Source of the DNA: Adineta vaga
Lineage: Eukaryota; Rotifera
Length of the DNA: 64,000 nt
Direction of reading: 5' to 3'
Assembly: GCA_021613535.1 (NCBI GenBank)
Contig: CP075494.1
Span: 11,594,001 to 11,658,000, forward strand
The notes under the pieces were generated by a model. That model saw nothing but the letters and a program-made list of their open reading frames with translations, was not told where the DNA came from and made no database searches. This document shows, in pieces, positions 12,194-24,397 of this stretch; the stretch's first letter is position 1, and each line of letters starts with the position of its first letter. A program made the position numbers and the translations under genes.

Positions 12194-12932
12194 TTATACT
12201 GAATGTTCATAATACGTTTTTATTAATGGATACTTTTGTGCAGTTTCATAGGATGGTGGTTCATAACATTGTTCATAAATATGACTTGATAGCGTATCAG
12301 ATTCTACGTGACCATCACATGCATTAGAAGGATTGATGGATTGTTTCGTGTTAATCGGAGATTTGATTCGTTTTGATCGACGGAAACATTTAAATAGAAT
12401 AATAATACCAAAAGAAACAAGAAGAAGAAGAACCGCAATAACTGAAATAATCCTATAGAATTCGATAGATATATGAAAAAGAAGACATACCAATGTAGAC
12501 TTTGAACTCTTCCAGTGCGCCAAAAACTATATGATTATTAGCTATAAGGTGAAAATAAAATGATTATAATTAATATTTGTTTAATCTTGTGCTGTGGAAA
12601 GTTTTGAAAATTAACTTACAATATTTAGGAAGTTTATTACATGCTCGACGATCTTGTATAGTTTGACAAGGTACATAATGTAACATTTTACAAGCTAAAT
12701 CACAACGGATATCGTCTTTTGTTGAACATGCATAGAGATTGTTTATACAAAGTTCTATTGACGGAAAAGAAATCAATGAATAAAATAAAATTTAAATAAA
12801 TAGAATTTTCTTACTACAAAAACTTCCTTCTTCATCAAATCGATCGTGACAATCAATAATTCCATCACAAAATTGTGACCAACGTAATGTTCGATTGCCA
12901 CCATCACATGTATGACCATTTGTTAGTATCAT
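12194..12932 (-). CDS. Single-pass membrane protein with LDL-receptor class A module and PPxY tail (5' end unresolved)
   Basis: Exons join in phase from about 12932 to the stop at 12194. The first readable exon encodes an LDLa module (SQFCDGIIDCHDRFDEEGSFC, the calcium cage DC.D..DE is present), but the first cysteine of the module is missing. The gene therefore probably has an upstream exon with a signal peptide that I could not place. A second cysteine-rich segment (CSTKDDIRCDLACKML..CQTIQDRRACNKL) follows. Then come a hydrophobic helix (VIAVLLLLVSFGIIILF), a basic stop-transfer KCFRRSKR, and a cytoplasmic tail of about 70 residues. The tail contains PPSYE, a PPxY motif of the kind bound by WW domains of NEDD4-type ubiquitin ligases. 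It is likely a cell-surface receptor or adaptor regulated by ubiquitination (inference). Confidence 0.7.
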
Positions 12933-14468
12933 TCTGTTTGTCTACACATCTAAATAGTTAGTTAATACATTATGATTCTCGATCGCTTTTCCTTCTCTCT
13001 TTGTTATGATGTAATTGAGATATAAGAAAGAACAATCCTCAAACTAGTTTTCTTTTCTCTCCTTCATCTTAGACAGTATTAGTATATAAACTAAACAGCA
13101 GTTGTCCATTCTCTTCTCTTCTTTCTTTCTTATGATGATCTCTAGTTAAATCAAGTTATTTCTATTAATAAACATTCTTTCCATATTGATGTAATCATAG
13201 CGTACATCGGCTGTTACATCTATTGTACATACTGTGGCCATTATCATCATCATCATCATCAACAACACATTTTTATGTCTGATGAACTTCTGTCAAAATG
13301 TCATAATAAATCTTTTCTACTTCTCGATCGTTCTATCATTCCTTTGGATTTCAATCGTTTAAACATGATAGAAAACTACTAACTATTGTTCCTGTTTCTT
13401 TTGAAAATCATTAATAGTAAATTTTCATTCATTTCTCGCTTGACTATTTCTTTTCTTCTTCGAGATGAAAAGAATTTTTAACTAAGATTTGTAATGGTCA
13501 AACGAAGTCAAACAGAGAAAATGTGTCCGACTAGATAATTAAGCTTGGATGTATTTACCACTAGAATTGTATATGTCATTTCCGGTTAAGAAAAGAAAAA
13601 AAAATCATGAATAAAATAACAAGAAGTTGATCATATGTCAAGTTAAATCAAGTATAGTTAACAAAGTAAATTCACCAGTCATTATTTCACGCTTGTTGAA
13701 CTTCTAATTATTCATTACAATTGCTATTCTCTTTCGAAGACTGAGAAAACGAAACATCATTTTTCATTTTATACGTATAAAATTTGCCTCAAGCTAATAT
13801 TTAGAAAATGACAATATTATCATAGTTCCTTCGTCAGTCATCGACGAATTCAAATTTAGTTCGATATCAAAGTACATCCAATGGAATTTTAATGACGTCG
13901 ATAAAACAAAATGTCTACCATTTGACTTTTTTCTTTTGAAGCTTAACGATCTATTACAATAAAAAAAAAGAAAGACCTATTTTTTAAATACAATGATAGA
14001 TTAGACAATTAGTTAATACCATTTAAAGGTCTTGAATAACTCAGCTGACTTATGCTTACATAAAATTTCAAGATAAAACATGAAAAATTTCCGTTCTTTC
14101 CAAAAAATTGTTTCATCGAGTAAAGGATTATCGTCGTGCGAAGACTCTCTTTACCAAATGGCAACAAACGATCATTCAAAAGCCGTCACATTCGTCCCTC
14201 ATCTTTAGCAAAAATACGAAAATAAGTAACAAGAAGATTACCATATCGCCTACATGTTTTAGTTAAAAAACAACCGCAAAAATAAATAAATTTGATCTTT
14301 TCTATACTGATAAACCTGACGTATGTCTGTATCAACTGTCGTCTTTTTCTTGCTTGTTATTGCCACGTCTTGAGTATTTGAGAACGTTGTCGGCCTATAA
14401 AACAAAGCTTTAAAAAGGACACGTTATTTAGATTTCGTTTCATTGACAAAAAAGTATCTAACAAAACA
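12933..14468. other. Intergenic between divergent genes
   Basis: This 1.5 kb gap separates the LDLa/PPxY gene (-) from the chitin-binding/EGF gene (+). It contains a (CAT)n run near 13245-13262. A missing signal-peptide exon of the minus-strand gene is expected here, but no convincing candidate was found. The right edge holds the TATA box of the EGF gene. Confidence 0.45.
14396..14402 (+). promoter_or_regulatory. TATA box of the chitin-binding/EGF gene
   Basis: The sequence CCTATAAAAC gives a consensus TATAAAA 67 nt before the ATG at 14469. That leaves a usual 25-30 nt to a start site and a 5' UTR of about 40 nt. Confidence 0.65.
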
Positions 14469-16727
14469 ATGATATTTGCAAATCGTTCGATCATTTTATA
14501 TCTTTTTGGTGCAGTTATTATTGCTGTGAGTGGTCAGCGTAAGTTATTTGACCTGTGAACGATGCGTGAAATAGAGAAAAAAAACCTTGTATGTTCTAGA
14601 ATCATGTGAAGATTATTCACCAGATCCAGGAAGTTGTACAAAATTTATACGATGTTTTCATAATTTACGTATTAAATTTACTTGTCCAGCTGGTACAGCA
14701 TGGGAAAATTCATTGAAAACATGCGTTTGGAAAGAATATGTTGAATCGTGTAATACACAACGACAAGCTAAACAAATTAATCTCGGTAGTCATATTCTTC
14801 ACATAGATAGATTTTTATTCATTGAATTCTTCTATAAATTTATGTTTGTTTTCAAAGATGAAGATATTGATATCTACGAAGCTGATCCAAATGCTTTGAA
14901 TAATATTACCATTGGTCGAACATTAGTTGAAGCACGAGCACTTGGACGAATCGCCACTCCTAAACAATATCAATGTTCATTGTGTGTCACAGGTGCTTGC
15001 GGTGTTGTAGTAAATACAGTTCAATGTTTCTGTGGTAATCTTCAATGTCCTCCAGCGACAACAGCTAGTATGATATACGAAGTTTTTATTTTTATTTAAT
15101 ACGATATTTATATTTTTATATATAGTTCAACCAAGAAATCCATGTCAACTAAATCCTTGTTTGAATGGTGGTCAATGTGTTTCCAACGGTGCAGGATTTA
15201 TTTGTCATTGTCCAGCCACATTTACTGGTAATCGTTGTGAAGCACCAGGTTTGTAATAAACATAAATCAAGTCGTTATTTATTTGACAAAAATCTATTTC
15301 AGCTGCCACACCATGTCAACCAAATCCCTGTCAAAATGGTGGTACATGTATTCCACAAGGCGTATCATTTATTTGTCAATGTCCTACATCGTTTATTGGT
15401 CGATGTTGTGAAACACGAGTAACAACAACGACACCATTTGATCCATGTGCACAATCACCTTGTCAAAACGGTGGACGATGTATTCCTTCAGGCACTTGTG
15501 TGTTGCTTTTACTTTTAATATTTTATTTAATAAAATCTTAATTGCTTGTTTTGCATAGCATATCTCTGCCAATGTCCAAATGGATATTATGGTACACGAT
15601 GTGAACATCGAAATTATTGTATACCAAATCCATGTTCTAATAACGGATTTTGTCAACAGACAACTACTGGTTATATTTGTCAATGTTCTTATCCATTTAC
15701 TGGTACTAACTGTCAACAAAGTAAGTTAACAAATCCTTGAAAAGAATAGACGATGGAAAAAAATACACTTTCTTCTATTATCAATCTACTATTTTAGTGG
15801 TAACTACAACAACAATAGCAACTACTACTACAACATTTGCAATAGCTACAAGAGCACCATGTCCAAGTTGTGTATGTATCGTTACACCTTGTCCTATGGT
15901 CGTAGTAACCAATCCATGTATGCCCAATCCATGGTAAATACTCTTATTTTTGTGACTTCATCCACTAAATGTTCTTCTATCATTCAATTAGTCAAAATAT
16001 GGGTGGATGTTCAGTTCAAAATAATGCTGCACAATGCTGGTGTTCAAATTATTATGCTGGTTATTATTGTCAAATCCGTACGTTAAAAGATTCACTTCAG
16101 TCTTCTTATATAATGTCTTAAACATTATGTTAGGTCGTAGTGCTCGTTCATTAGCATCGAAATCATGTAATAAAACATGTTTAAATGGTGGTCGATGTTA
16201 TATCGAAGAACAACGTGGTCAAGCTCGATGTTCATGTCCAAATGAATATTATGGTGCAAAATGCGAAAATAGTATGAGTTTACTACTCTGACTAATTTGA
16301 TTATTCATTCCTTCTATTTCTAGTTAATCGACCAAAATCTTGTTCACCAAAAAATCCATGTATGAATAAAGCGAAATGTGTTACAACAAAATCTGGTTCA
16401 CAATGTATTTGTCAAAAGGGTACATCGGGTATTTTATGTGAAAAAAGTAAGTTGTATTTATTCTGACGATCATCATACTCATCTTTATGGATTCTAGTTC
16501 AACGATCAAGTAATGCAAAATATTGTCCACTTAATTGTCAAGCTGGTGGTACATGTGTTTATGTCAAATCAACACCTCAATGTCGTTGTCCCAAAGGACG
16601 AACTGGACGTTTATGTCAAACTCGTATGTCAACCAAACAACTATTTTCGTTTTATTCTTTTATTTTTCATATAGGTTCTGGAAAATCATTATCAATCGAT
16701 GAAAATGAAATGAACATGTTTGAATAA
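14469..16727 (+). CDS. Secreted protein with chitin-binding (CBM14) module and about eight EGF-like repeats
   Basis: Eleven or so exons join in phase from ATG 14469 to TAA 16725-16727. Residues 1-23 are a signal peptide (MIFANRSIILYLFGAVIIAVSG). A peritrophin-A/CBM14 domain follows, with six cysteines (SCEDYSPDPGSC, RCFH, FTCPAGTAW, KTCVW, ESC). A cysteine-containing linker leads to four EGF modules of the type PCxxNPCxNGGxC...C.CP..F.G..C. A threonine-rich, probably O-glycosylated linker (TTTTIATTTTTF) comes next, then four more EGF-like modules. There is no membrane segment. Several introns fall between modules, so repeats are mostly encoded by their own exons. It is probably an extracellular matrix, lorica/cuticle or gut-lining protein (inference). 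An AATAAA lies at 16831-16836. Confidence 0.85.
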
Positions 16728-17560
16728 TTATTTGTATTCTATTTTTGATTGGGGTAATAATTGCGAGATATTTTCAGCTGCCATTAAATTAATAATTTCC
16801 TTGATGTTTTCATCAACATTTTCTTTTCACAATAAAACTGTTTTGAATCATAATCTTTAATTATTCAAGAAAGAAAAGAAGAAATTGTAGATTTCAATCT
16901 TATCATATATTTGTCTCAAGTGACTAATTTACTATTCTCTATACTAATCGACTGTTCTCACACGCAAATAGTTCGATAACATCAAAGTATATATATTCAT
17001 GAAGAATTCTCAAAAGTAAACAAGATATTTTTACTTCCTATTCACGAAGATTTTATCTTGATGATGTTCAAAAGATCGATGATTGTTAGAGATAGTTACA
17101 TCAAATAAGTTTCATGATTAATGATTGAATTGTTTCTGTTCCTAAACGAAGATGAATTATTACTTCTTCTTCTTCTTCTTCTTTCTTTCCTTCTTTCTTT
17201 CTTCTTGTATGTCAATCGTCAATGACATTGCTCGGTTTCGTTTGCTAGGAGAAAAAGACAGACAGAAAGAAGAATGATGATAAGTTGCTATACTAATGTC
17301 TACTTATACTAATGATAATAACAAAAAAGAAGAAAAGAATTTGTTGTGTTGCTGATGATACTGTACAGATGCGTTTATTTATATATATTTCCTGGTCGAT
17401 TCAATCTATCGACGAAACAGAATCCGTTTAGTTTCTATTATCGCTCGACATTGCTAGACAAATAGCAATTGTTATTATTGTTATCGTTTAATGCATAGTT
17501 GATTTCAAGAAAAGTAAAAAAAAACTTCTCGTCTTTCTTCGATCACTTCTTTTCAATTAA
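16728..17560. other. Intergenic between EGF gene and innexin
   Basis: This has the polyadenylation signal at 16831-16836 and then AT-rich sequence with a (TTC)n/(TTTC)n pyrimidine run at 17164-17212. A weak TATA-like run lies near 17380, about 180 nt before the innexin ATG. Nothing else was recognised. Confidence 0.45.
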
Positions 17561-19243
17561 ATGGATCTTTTGAATGCATTTAATCGTTTACCTACCATCA
17601 GTTATTTTGGTGTTCGACGTGATGATAATTTTGCTGATCGATTAAATTATAAATATACTGTCGCTTTATTGATTTTCTTTTCAATTGTAATTGCTGGAAA
17701 ACAATTTTCTAATGATCAAATTCAATGGTAAGAATTATCATCTTATTTTGAAGTGAAATATTTCATTGATTTTGTTTGTTCAGTTGGGTACCTGCGATAT
17801 TCACTCGGAATTATGAAATCTATGTTTCGAATTATTGTTGGATACATAACGTAAGTTTTAAATGTCTTCTTTTTTCTCACAAATAATGTTTAAAAATATT
17901 CCATTAGACCTATCATATCAATATCAGTGAACCAAATATGCAACGTGCACGTGAAAAACGATATGTCTTACGATATTATCAATTTGTTCCATTTATTCTA
18001 TTAGTACAAGCATTATTCTATATTTTACCACGTTTATTTTGGCGTTCATTTAGTCGTCATTCAGGTATGGATGTACGAAATATCATGGATGCCGCTCAAA
18101 GTTTAAAAAGTGTCAAACGTTTTCATAAACATAAAACAATCATGGCATATCTCGTATCTGTCTTACATCAATATGCTGGTGATCCAAGAAAACGATCGAA
18201 ACAGCAACATAATCGAATTAATACGTATCTTGAAGGATTATTTAATTGTGTATTTGGAAGTTCAAATGTGTTTAGTGCACATCTATTTCTTTTGTATTTA
18301 ATAACGAAATTTTTATTTATTATCAACACATTCGTTCAATTATATGCCATAAGAATTTTACTCGAAGAAAAATGGACTGTTCGTCAAACATGGAAAGGTT
18401 TACAGAACATATTTACAATTGACGTTTTACGAAGTAATCCATTATCGAAATATTTTCCAAAGATTAGTATGTGTGATTTTCGAATTATCGAACCCAACAG
18501 TGATGAAGGACATAAATATACAGTGCAATGTAAGTAGAACACGAGAGATATACTTAAAATCTAGTCAAGATTTTTGTTGATAATTTATCATTAACAGAAC
18601 AGATGTTGAATAATTGCCTAGAGGAAGTTTCTTTTCTTATGTTTATTTTCTCTTGCTAATTTTTTATTATTTGTTCAGTTTATTATTGATTAACATTCTA
18701 CTAACGAGTATGCATTCATCATTTCATTATAACTCTAGCTTATATGAAGAATAGGAAACAATTTGATATCTAAATAAATCGTTTGTTTATTTTCTTCTAG
18801 GTGTCTTAACTATCAATGTATATAACGAACAAATATTTACAGTTTTATATATCTGGATGAATTTAGTACTTGTTATAACAATCTATGATTTTTTATCATG
18901 GTTAATATTTCTATGTCTTCCCAATCTTCGCTATTCATTTTTTACTCAACGTATACAAATTCAACAAAGTATAACAGCAGTACGAACCGGCATGAAAGTA
19001 TTTGTTTATGATTATTTACAACAAGATGGATTTTTTATCTTACGATTAATACATTCAAATGTGGGTGATGATGTTACAGCGAATATTCTAACAAATCTAT
19101 GGAAACATTTTCAACGTGCAGATAAACCTGTACAAACAGATAACAATGCAGGTGGTGGTAGTGCGACTGTTTCATTGACGGCAACAGGAAATCGAGGAGG
19201 ATCAATATTTGATTATACAAAAACTAGTAGTACAAATCTTTGA
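17561..19243 (+). CDS. Innexin (gap-junction channel subunit)
   Basis: Innexins form invertebrate gap junctions and hemichannels. Four exons (17561-17727, 17784-17850, 17908-18529, 18801-19243) join in phase. The protein has the family order. The N-terminus precedes TM1 (ALLIFFSIVIAGKQF). The first extracellular loop has cysteines in QCWVPA and SNYCWIHNTY, and the YYQFVP motif at TM2 is exact, a hallmark of innexins. TM2 runs FILLVQALFYILPRLFW. TM3 and TM4 flank a second loop containing CDF and QCVLTINVYNEQIF. The cytoplasmic tail ends in a Gly/Ser-rich segment. The length of about 430 residues is normal. The third intron of about 270 nt is long for this genome. Confidence 0.95.
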
Positions 19244-19767
19244 TTGTATTTATATTGTTTTCAAAATGTATAGAAATATGATTGAAAGAAAAACAAAAGT
19301 GAATATCTTTGTGATAGATCAATAGGATATTCGATGCGAATGGTAAGTATAAGATTGTCTTGGAATTCGAAGATAATTGGATATCAATAACTGAAAAGGT
19401 TATTATTTTTTGGCTTGATATGATTAAGATAATATGTCTATGAGGAACATTATACGTATGATTGATTTTCATTCTTTCGGTATTCCCAAAAATAATATGG
19501 GGTAATCAATCGGATTGATAGGTTTTAATTAAAGGATAGTTTTTCAAAAAAAGAAGAAGAAGAAGAAGAAAAAAATGTAAACCTAATAAATGATCTAGTG
19601 AAGATGAAACTTGTGCTACAAATGAATCGATAGATTTCAGTTCATAGGTGATGACTGAACAATTTAAAAAGAATTCTTAGAATGAGTAGAATCTGTCGAT
19701 TTATTGATTAATAAATGAAATACATCGATGTTATATAGATAATGTTAAAAATTTCTTAACATCGGAT
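19244..19767. other. Intergenic between convergent innexin and EF-hand genes
   Basis: AT-rich 3' flanks of two convergent genes. An (AAG)n run is at about 19550-19575. No gene was seen. Confidence 0.5.
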
Positions 19768-20456
19768 TTATTCAAATTGATGAATCATTGTTGGTGTATT
19801 GATTTTATCTACTGAATACACTGTTTCTCTCGTAATATCCATCATTAATAATTCTCTTGCATAACCACGAATAATAAATTGACGAAATTCATTATAATCT
19901 AATAGACCATTATGATCCCAATCGATTTTATCAATTAAACCACGTATTTGTTCTCGATCTGCTGTTTTACCAATAATATGTATTAAATTTTCCAATTCAC
20001 TTGTTTGAATATATCGATCACGACTTTTCTTAAATGAACGAAAGGCTAACCAAATCGAATAATCATCATGATGATCATCTTCTCCAGCGGTTATAACTGG
20101 AATCAATACATCACAAAATCGATCAAATGTCAATGGTTCGCCATCGGAATCTACATGAGAGAGAAAGAGAGAGAGAGAGTACAAAAGAGCATTATTCAAT
20201 TGATTGAATTATTGAAATGAACAAACCTATGGGAGAAACAATGGATTTCATTTGATCATATTGTTGTTTGGTTAAACATAATTTATATTGATTCAAATCT
20301 TCACGTTCAAACCAATCATAAACAACTAAAAGTATCGAAAGTATTCATTAAATTTTTGAAAATTTTCATTACTATACTTTTAACAAGTTCTCCATTGACT
20401 TTTCTTGTATACTTTCCATATCGTCTAAAATATCCAAGAACATATAAAATACTCAT
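19768..20456 (-). CDS. EF-hand calcium-binding protein (N-terminus uncertain)
   Basis: The last exon (19768 to about 20155) encodes SDGEPLTFDRFCDVLIP, then a degenerate EF-hand (KKSRDRYIQTSELENLI), then a canonical one. The canonical loop is DWDHNGLLDYNE, with Asp/Asp/Asn and final Glu in the ligand positions. The exon before it (about 20227-20328) encodes VYDWFEREDLNQYKLCLTKQ. Further upstream two models keep the frame. One starts at ATG 20456 and runs ILYVLGYFRRYGKYTRKVNGELVK. The other splices an exon near 20500-20560 (MELNAMKNLIHLS) to the same downstream part through a donor near 20421. The overall shape, a regulatory pair of EF-hands at the C-terminus, suggests a calcium sensor; I do not recognise the orthologue. 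Confidence 0.65.
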
Positions 20457-21110
20457 GTATTTCTCATCGCTTGCTTGTTACTTGATAACATTTTCTTCAC
20501 CTGATAAATGAATAAGATTTTTCATTGCGTTAAGCTCCATAATCAAATATCGTGTGGTCCTAAGTAGAGTACTTCCAATGTTTGATTGTAAATAGAAACA
20601 AGACAGAAAAGAATCGTTTTTATTACATCATAATTACAAAGAATAGAAAGCATAATATTTGCTCGTCGTTATTAAATTCTCGGATGATTACAGATGGAAT
20701 GTATTGATCGTCATTTTCACCTTCATATGGAAGGTTGAATAGTTTTAGTAAGAGAAAAACTTATTACAATTTGATATTTCATAAAATTGAGACGATCAAT
20801 TTTATGAATATATTTGATTTAGTCAAAGATTTATATTCTCATCACTTCGAGCAAGTGTAGATACTGATGTATGTATGTATGTGTGTGTGTGTGTGTGTGT
20901 GCAGAAGTGTGAATAACAAATGGCACAAGGTTGTCATTGTCATAATCCACTTGATTAGAAGACGAAATAATTGTATGAATCATTCACATGACCGACTACT
21001 AGATCATCTTAGTATTTTTTCTATATCAGTTAAGAAAATTTTGATTTCTGTAGTTTATTATTTAATGGAATGAATGCATATAAAGTAAAAAGTCAATGAA
21101 AAGAATAGCT
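20457..21110. other. Intergenic, possible 5' exon of the EF-hand gene, with a microsatellite
   Basis: Minus-strand sequence at about 20490-20560 could be an additional coding exon of the EF-hand gene. A (TGTA)n(GT)n microsatellite spans about 20866-20901. The rest is AT-rich with no recognised gene. Confidence 0.4.
20866..20901. repeat. (TGTA)n(GT)n microsatellite
   Basis: The sequence alternates TGTA units and then a pure GT run of about ten units. Confidence 0.9.
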
Positions 21111-22215
21111 TTAGACAAGTGTTTCTAGTGTATGAGTTGGTACAACGAGATCATCACTGGATGAACTTGAACTGATGCCCGATTCACTTGATGAACGTAC
21201 AATTTGTTTGATCATAGCTGTTTGTACAGAAATATGTTTTGGAATATTTTCATGAATTACACGTAAAGATGATCTAAAGAAAAACATGAAAATGTTTTGT
21301 TTTCATTGATTAGTAAAGACATCGTTTTCTCTTACCTCTTTGTAGTCGATGATAATTTAAAATAATTTTCTTGTTTTTGTTGAATATTCTTTTGGAAATT
21401 CTCTTTTAATTTTTCTAAACGTTTTTCTATTGGTAGTGAAATGGTTTCAATCATATTACATTCACTCTTTTCAGTTGATACACATCGATCTTTAATATCT
21501 TGTACAATAATTTCATCTGCAAATCGAACACGTTTCTTTGTTTGACGAATTTTGGCTGGTCGAACTTCAAATAACAAACGTCGAGCACATTGCTGTTGAT
21601 TAAATGATGCAACAATTTTATAAATACGTGAAGAATTATTTAATAATTGTCGATGACGACCCATATGAATATAAAGTGAATAATTATTGACATCAGATGT
21701 TGGCATTACCAATGAAATTATATCTTGAACTGTTGTTCGATGATGAAGATCTCGAATCCATTGAATTGTTTTTTCATGACGAACTGGTATTTCACTGATA
21801 AACATGGCAATTGATGATGAATGAGCTAGAAAATAAAATGCACTCTATTTATATATAAACATCGAAAACTATATTGGTTAGTGACAAATATAACACTTGA
21901 AAGATGGATGGATGGATAGATAGATAGATTCCATTGATACAAATTGTTAAAATGTTTATCGAATTAAGAGGTGAGAAGATGAGAGTGTGATGGTCAAATA
22001 TGATAGAAACGATCAACGACAAGAGTATTTCGAATATTCAATACGATAACAATCAAAAACTTTGAAACATATCCTCTTTCTCTCTTCAATAAAATCTTTA
22101 TTATTCTATGCAATAAAATCCTAAGTGCGAAAGATCAACTACGAAGACTTAAAGTCAAAAAGAATCTTTTCAATAAAACATGCACAATTGTTTTGTAAGA
22201 ATACTTACGTTCCAT
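21111..22215 (-). CDS. N-terminal RASSF-type Ras-association domain protein
   Basis: Three exons join in phase: 22209-22215 (only seven coding bases, MEP), 21336-21825 and 21111-21273. Residues about 14-95 resemble the N-terminal RA (ubiquitin-like) domain of RASSF7-10. They have the order VRHEKTIQWIRDLHHRTTVQDII, a YSLYIHMGRHRQLL strand pair and a final LLFEVRP. Those vertebrate proteins bind Ras-like GTPases and regulate JNK signalling and cell division. The middle has a basic KKRVRFADE motif, which resembles a PP1-docking RVxF site (KRVRFAD), then a coiled-coil-prone KRLEKLKENFQKNIQQKQENY. The C-terminus is serine-rich and ends THTLETLV. The end could be a PDZ ligand (T-L-V), an inference. 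Family assignment rests on pattern only. Confidence 0.6.
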
Positions 22216-23749
22216 ATGAATTTGATTAAATGATATTGATGATCGTCAACAAGAGCGATATATATATACGAAATCGGTTGAGTGAGCACGCACACACACT
22301 CTCTCTTTCTTTCACTCTCTCTCTCTTTTCGCTTGTCTTAATTGGATTACATTTTCTCTATATCGCACACAATCGAATGATTGCTATAGTTTAATTTTGT
22401 TTTTCTCTCGATGATGATTGGTAAATTGTTATTTCATTTATTCATCATCTCTATTCTTTGAAATTTTACTGCTGGTGCATCGTATTACATTGAGAAAAAA
22501 CTCATTGGAAAAAATCGGCCCAGCTTAAAAAAAACTATCTGTTGGAATCAATTGACGAAAATGAGCAACACATCATCAAAGTGAGAAGGTGTATATTAAA
22601 TTACTTCGAATAAAAAAAAACTAATAAGGCACATGTATAACATCGAAGTGTTGATGCACACCTCAATGATTGAAGATGAAAGGCAGACACATAAATGTCT
22701 ATCCATTAGATCGAATCATTTTTGTCTTTCGAGTTGTTATACTTAGTGAATATTGAAGAGGAGGAGTCAGGATATTAGCATATTTTCAAGTATGATGCAA
22801 ACTGAATATCTAATGAAATGTTTTATTTAGACAGAAAAGCAAATGTGTACGTGACATTTGAGATATTTCATTCTTGTTACAATGAAAGATTTTGAAACAA
22901 TCGCCTTTTATTCTTAGTTTAATGTTAATTGAAACGAACGGAAAGAAACAACAAAATTTACAAGCCGATTTGAAAGTTGATAGATTTTAATTTAGCCGAT
23001 ATGGGAAATCTCACACTTGGTTGATGATTTGTTCAAATCGATAAATCTCTAAATGACATCACTGCTTTTTTTTATTTATTATTATTATTATGGAATGGAA
23101 CGTGCCGAAAAAATCGAAGTAAATGAGGAGGAAACAGAATTTCTTGTTAGAAAATTAATCAAAGTAAAAACTGATTATATCATAGTGAATGTCATTTCAT
23201 GGTAGGAAAGAGTTATGTTTTGATGTCTTTTCTATGTTAATGATATGTTCCTTTGGGATTGAAAAAGGTTCTTCTATTTTTCCATTATTATATTATGTTA
23301 TAAATACAAAACTAACTTTCGTTTTCTATGCGATTGATTCGATATTAGATCAAGATAATTTTAATATGGAGATGATCAATTCAATCGGATGTGAATGTTT
23401 ATTGTTTTTCTTTTTGATAAAAGAAAAAGTTTCCTTCATAGATAATCACATATTGTGACAATAGCTGATTAATTGAAATATTTCTAGATTTGTAAGAAGA
23501 CGAAGAAGAAGAAGAAGATGATGATGATGAAAAAACATCGTCATAGTAGATTATATGTAAATTCTATGAAACTCTATTGAATCGTTATCGTATAAGAACA
23601 GATTAGATGATGATTCTCTGTTCTATTGAATGATTCTTTTGTTTTTCCTGTCGAGAACATTATTCTCGATCACATCAGTTGTTCGTTATTTATCTAGAAT
23701 AGAAAAAGGCGCGTTTTTGTCGATTCTCTTCGTTAAAATTCCAAGTATT
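22216..23749. other. Intergenic between divergent genes
   Basis: This 1.5 kb region separates the RASSF-type gene (-) and the unknown gene (+). It starts with the TATA-like run and a CA/CT-rich stretch at 22288-22328. Open frames at 23189-23458 and upstream of 23750 look random (rich in Phe/Ile/Leu). No RNA gene was found. Confidence 0.45.
22260..22268 (-). promoter_or_regulatory. TATA-like element of the RASSF-type gene
   Basis: TATATATA on the minus strand lies about 45 nt before the ATG at 22215, a plausible core promoter position with a very short leader. Confidence 0.4.
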
Positions 23750-24397
23750 ATGTGGCAAGAAGGTCATGATGAAAGTGATGAAGACTTGATTGATGATGTA
23801 TCAGATAGATTTGTCCTATGTGCTTTACATCAAGGTGTGACTTTTTTTTCTTCTTTCTTTTTCTACAAAGATTTTTCTTTAGCAAAAATTATACATGAAC
23901 GATGGAAATATTGGTCAGGTTCTGTACCAACGAATGTCAGTGTAAGTTACATCAAAATTTTGATAGTTAATGAATTATTCTGAAGTTTTTCTTGATGAAA
24001 AGATTCGTTTACATCGATTAGAATCACTCTTATCAGTTAGAAGTGATATTAGTCAACGAAGATCAATATCAGAAATGATTCAAATGGATAAACAATCAAT
24101 AAAAGCATCTTCGAATAACGATTCCAACGAAATTCCATTGAACATGTCAGCAATGCCTTTACAACAAACGTCGAAAATCAATACATCACAACCATTTATT
24201 GCTGAAATAAGAAATTATTCATCAACTGATAAATATTTTAATGAGGATGTCGAACCAAAACGGAATATTATCATTCAAGGAGTAAGTAGTTTATCAATAT
24301 CGAATACAAATTCGTCAAATGGACAATTATCTTTTAGCCTAATATTCCACGAACTGTTCTACGAAAACAACGTTTTCATTTCTGGTGTTGCCATTAG
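23750..24397 (+). CDS. Small protein of unknown function
   Basis: Four exons join in phase from ATG 23750 to TAG 24395-24397, with introns of about 45-60 nt, including GTGTAAGT and GTAAGTAG donors. The first part is acidic (MWQEGHDESDEDLIDDVSD), followed by RFVLCALHQDFSLAKIIHERWKYW. Then come a charged helix (FLDEKIRLHRLESLLSVR), a Ser/Asn-rich polar middle, and a basic aromatic end, PRTVLRKQRFHFWCCH. There is no signal peptide or membrane segment. The conserved-looking ends and working splice sites argue that it is real. I do not recognise the family. The open frame continues upstream of the chosen ATG, but its composition there is unlike coding sequence. Confidence 0.5.

Noticed and set aside
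13245-13262. CAT repeat with minus-strand ATGATGATG as a possible start exon of the LDLa gene
   Set aside because: A GTATGT donor follows, but no join to the LDLa exon keeps the frame.
20881-20901. GT repeat as a possible telomere-like array
   Set aside because: It is a plain dinucleotide microsatellite next to TGTA units and lacks G-run telomere units.
23189-23458. Plus-strand frame of 89 codons
   Set aside because: Rich in Phe/Ile/Leu as expected by chance in AT-rich DNA; no family resemblance and no flanking exons.
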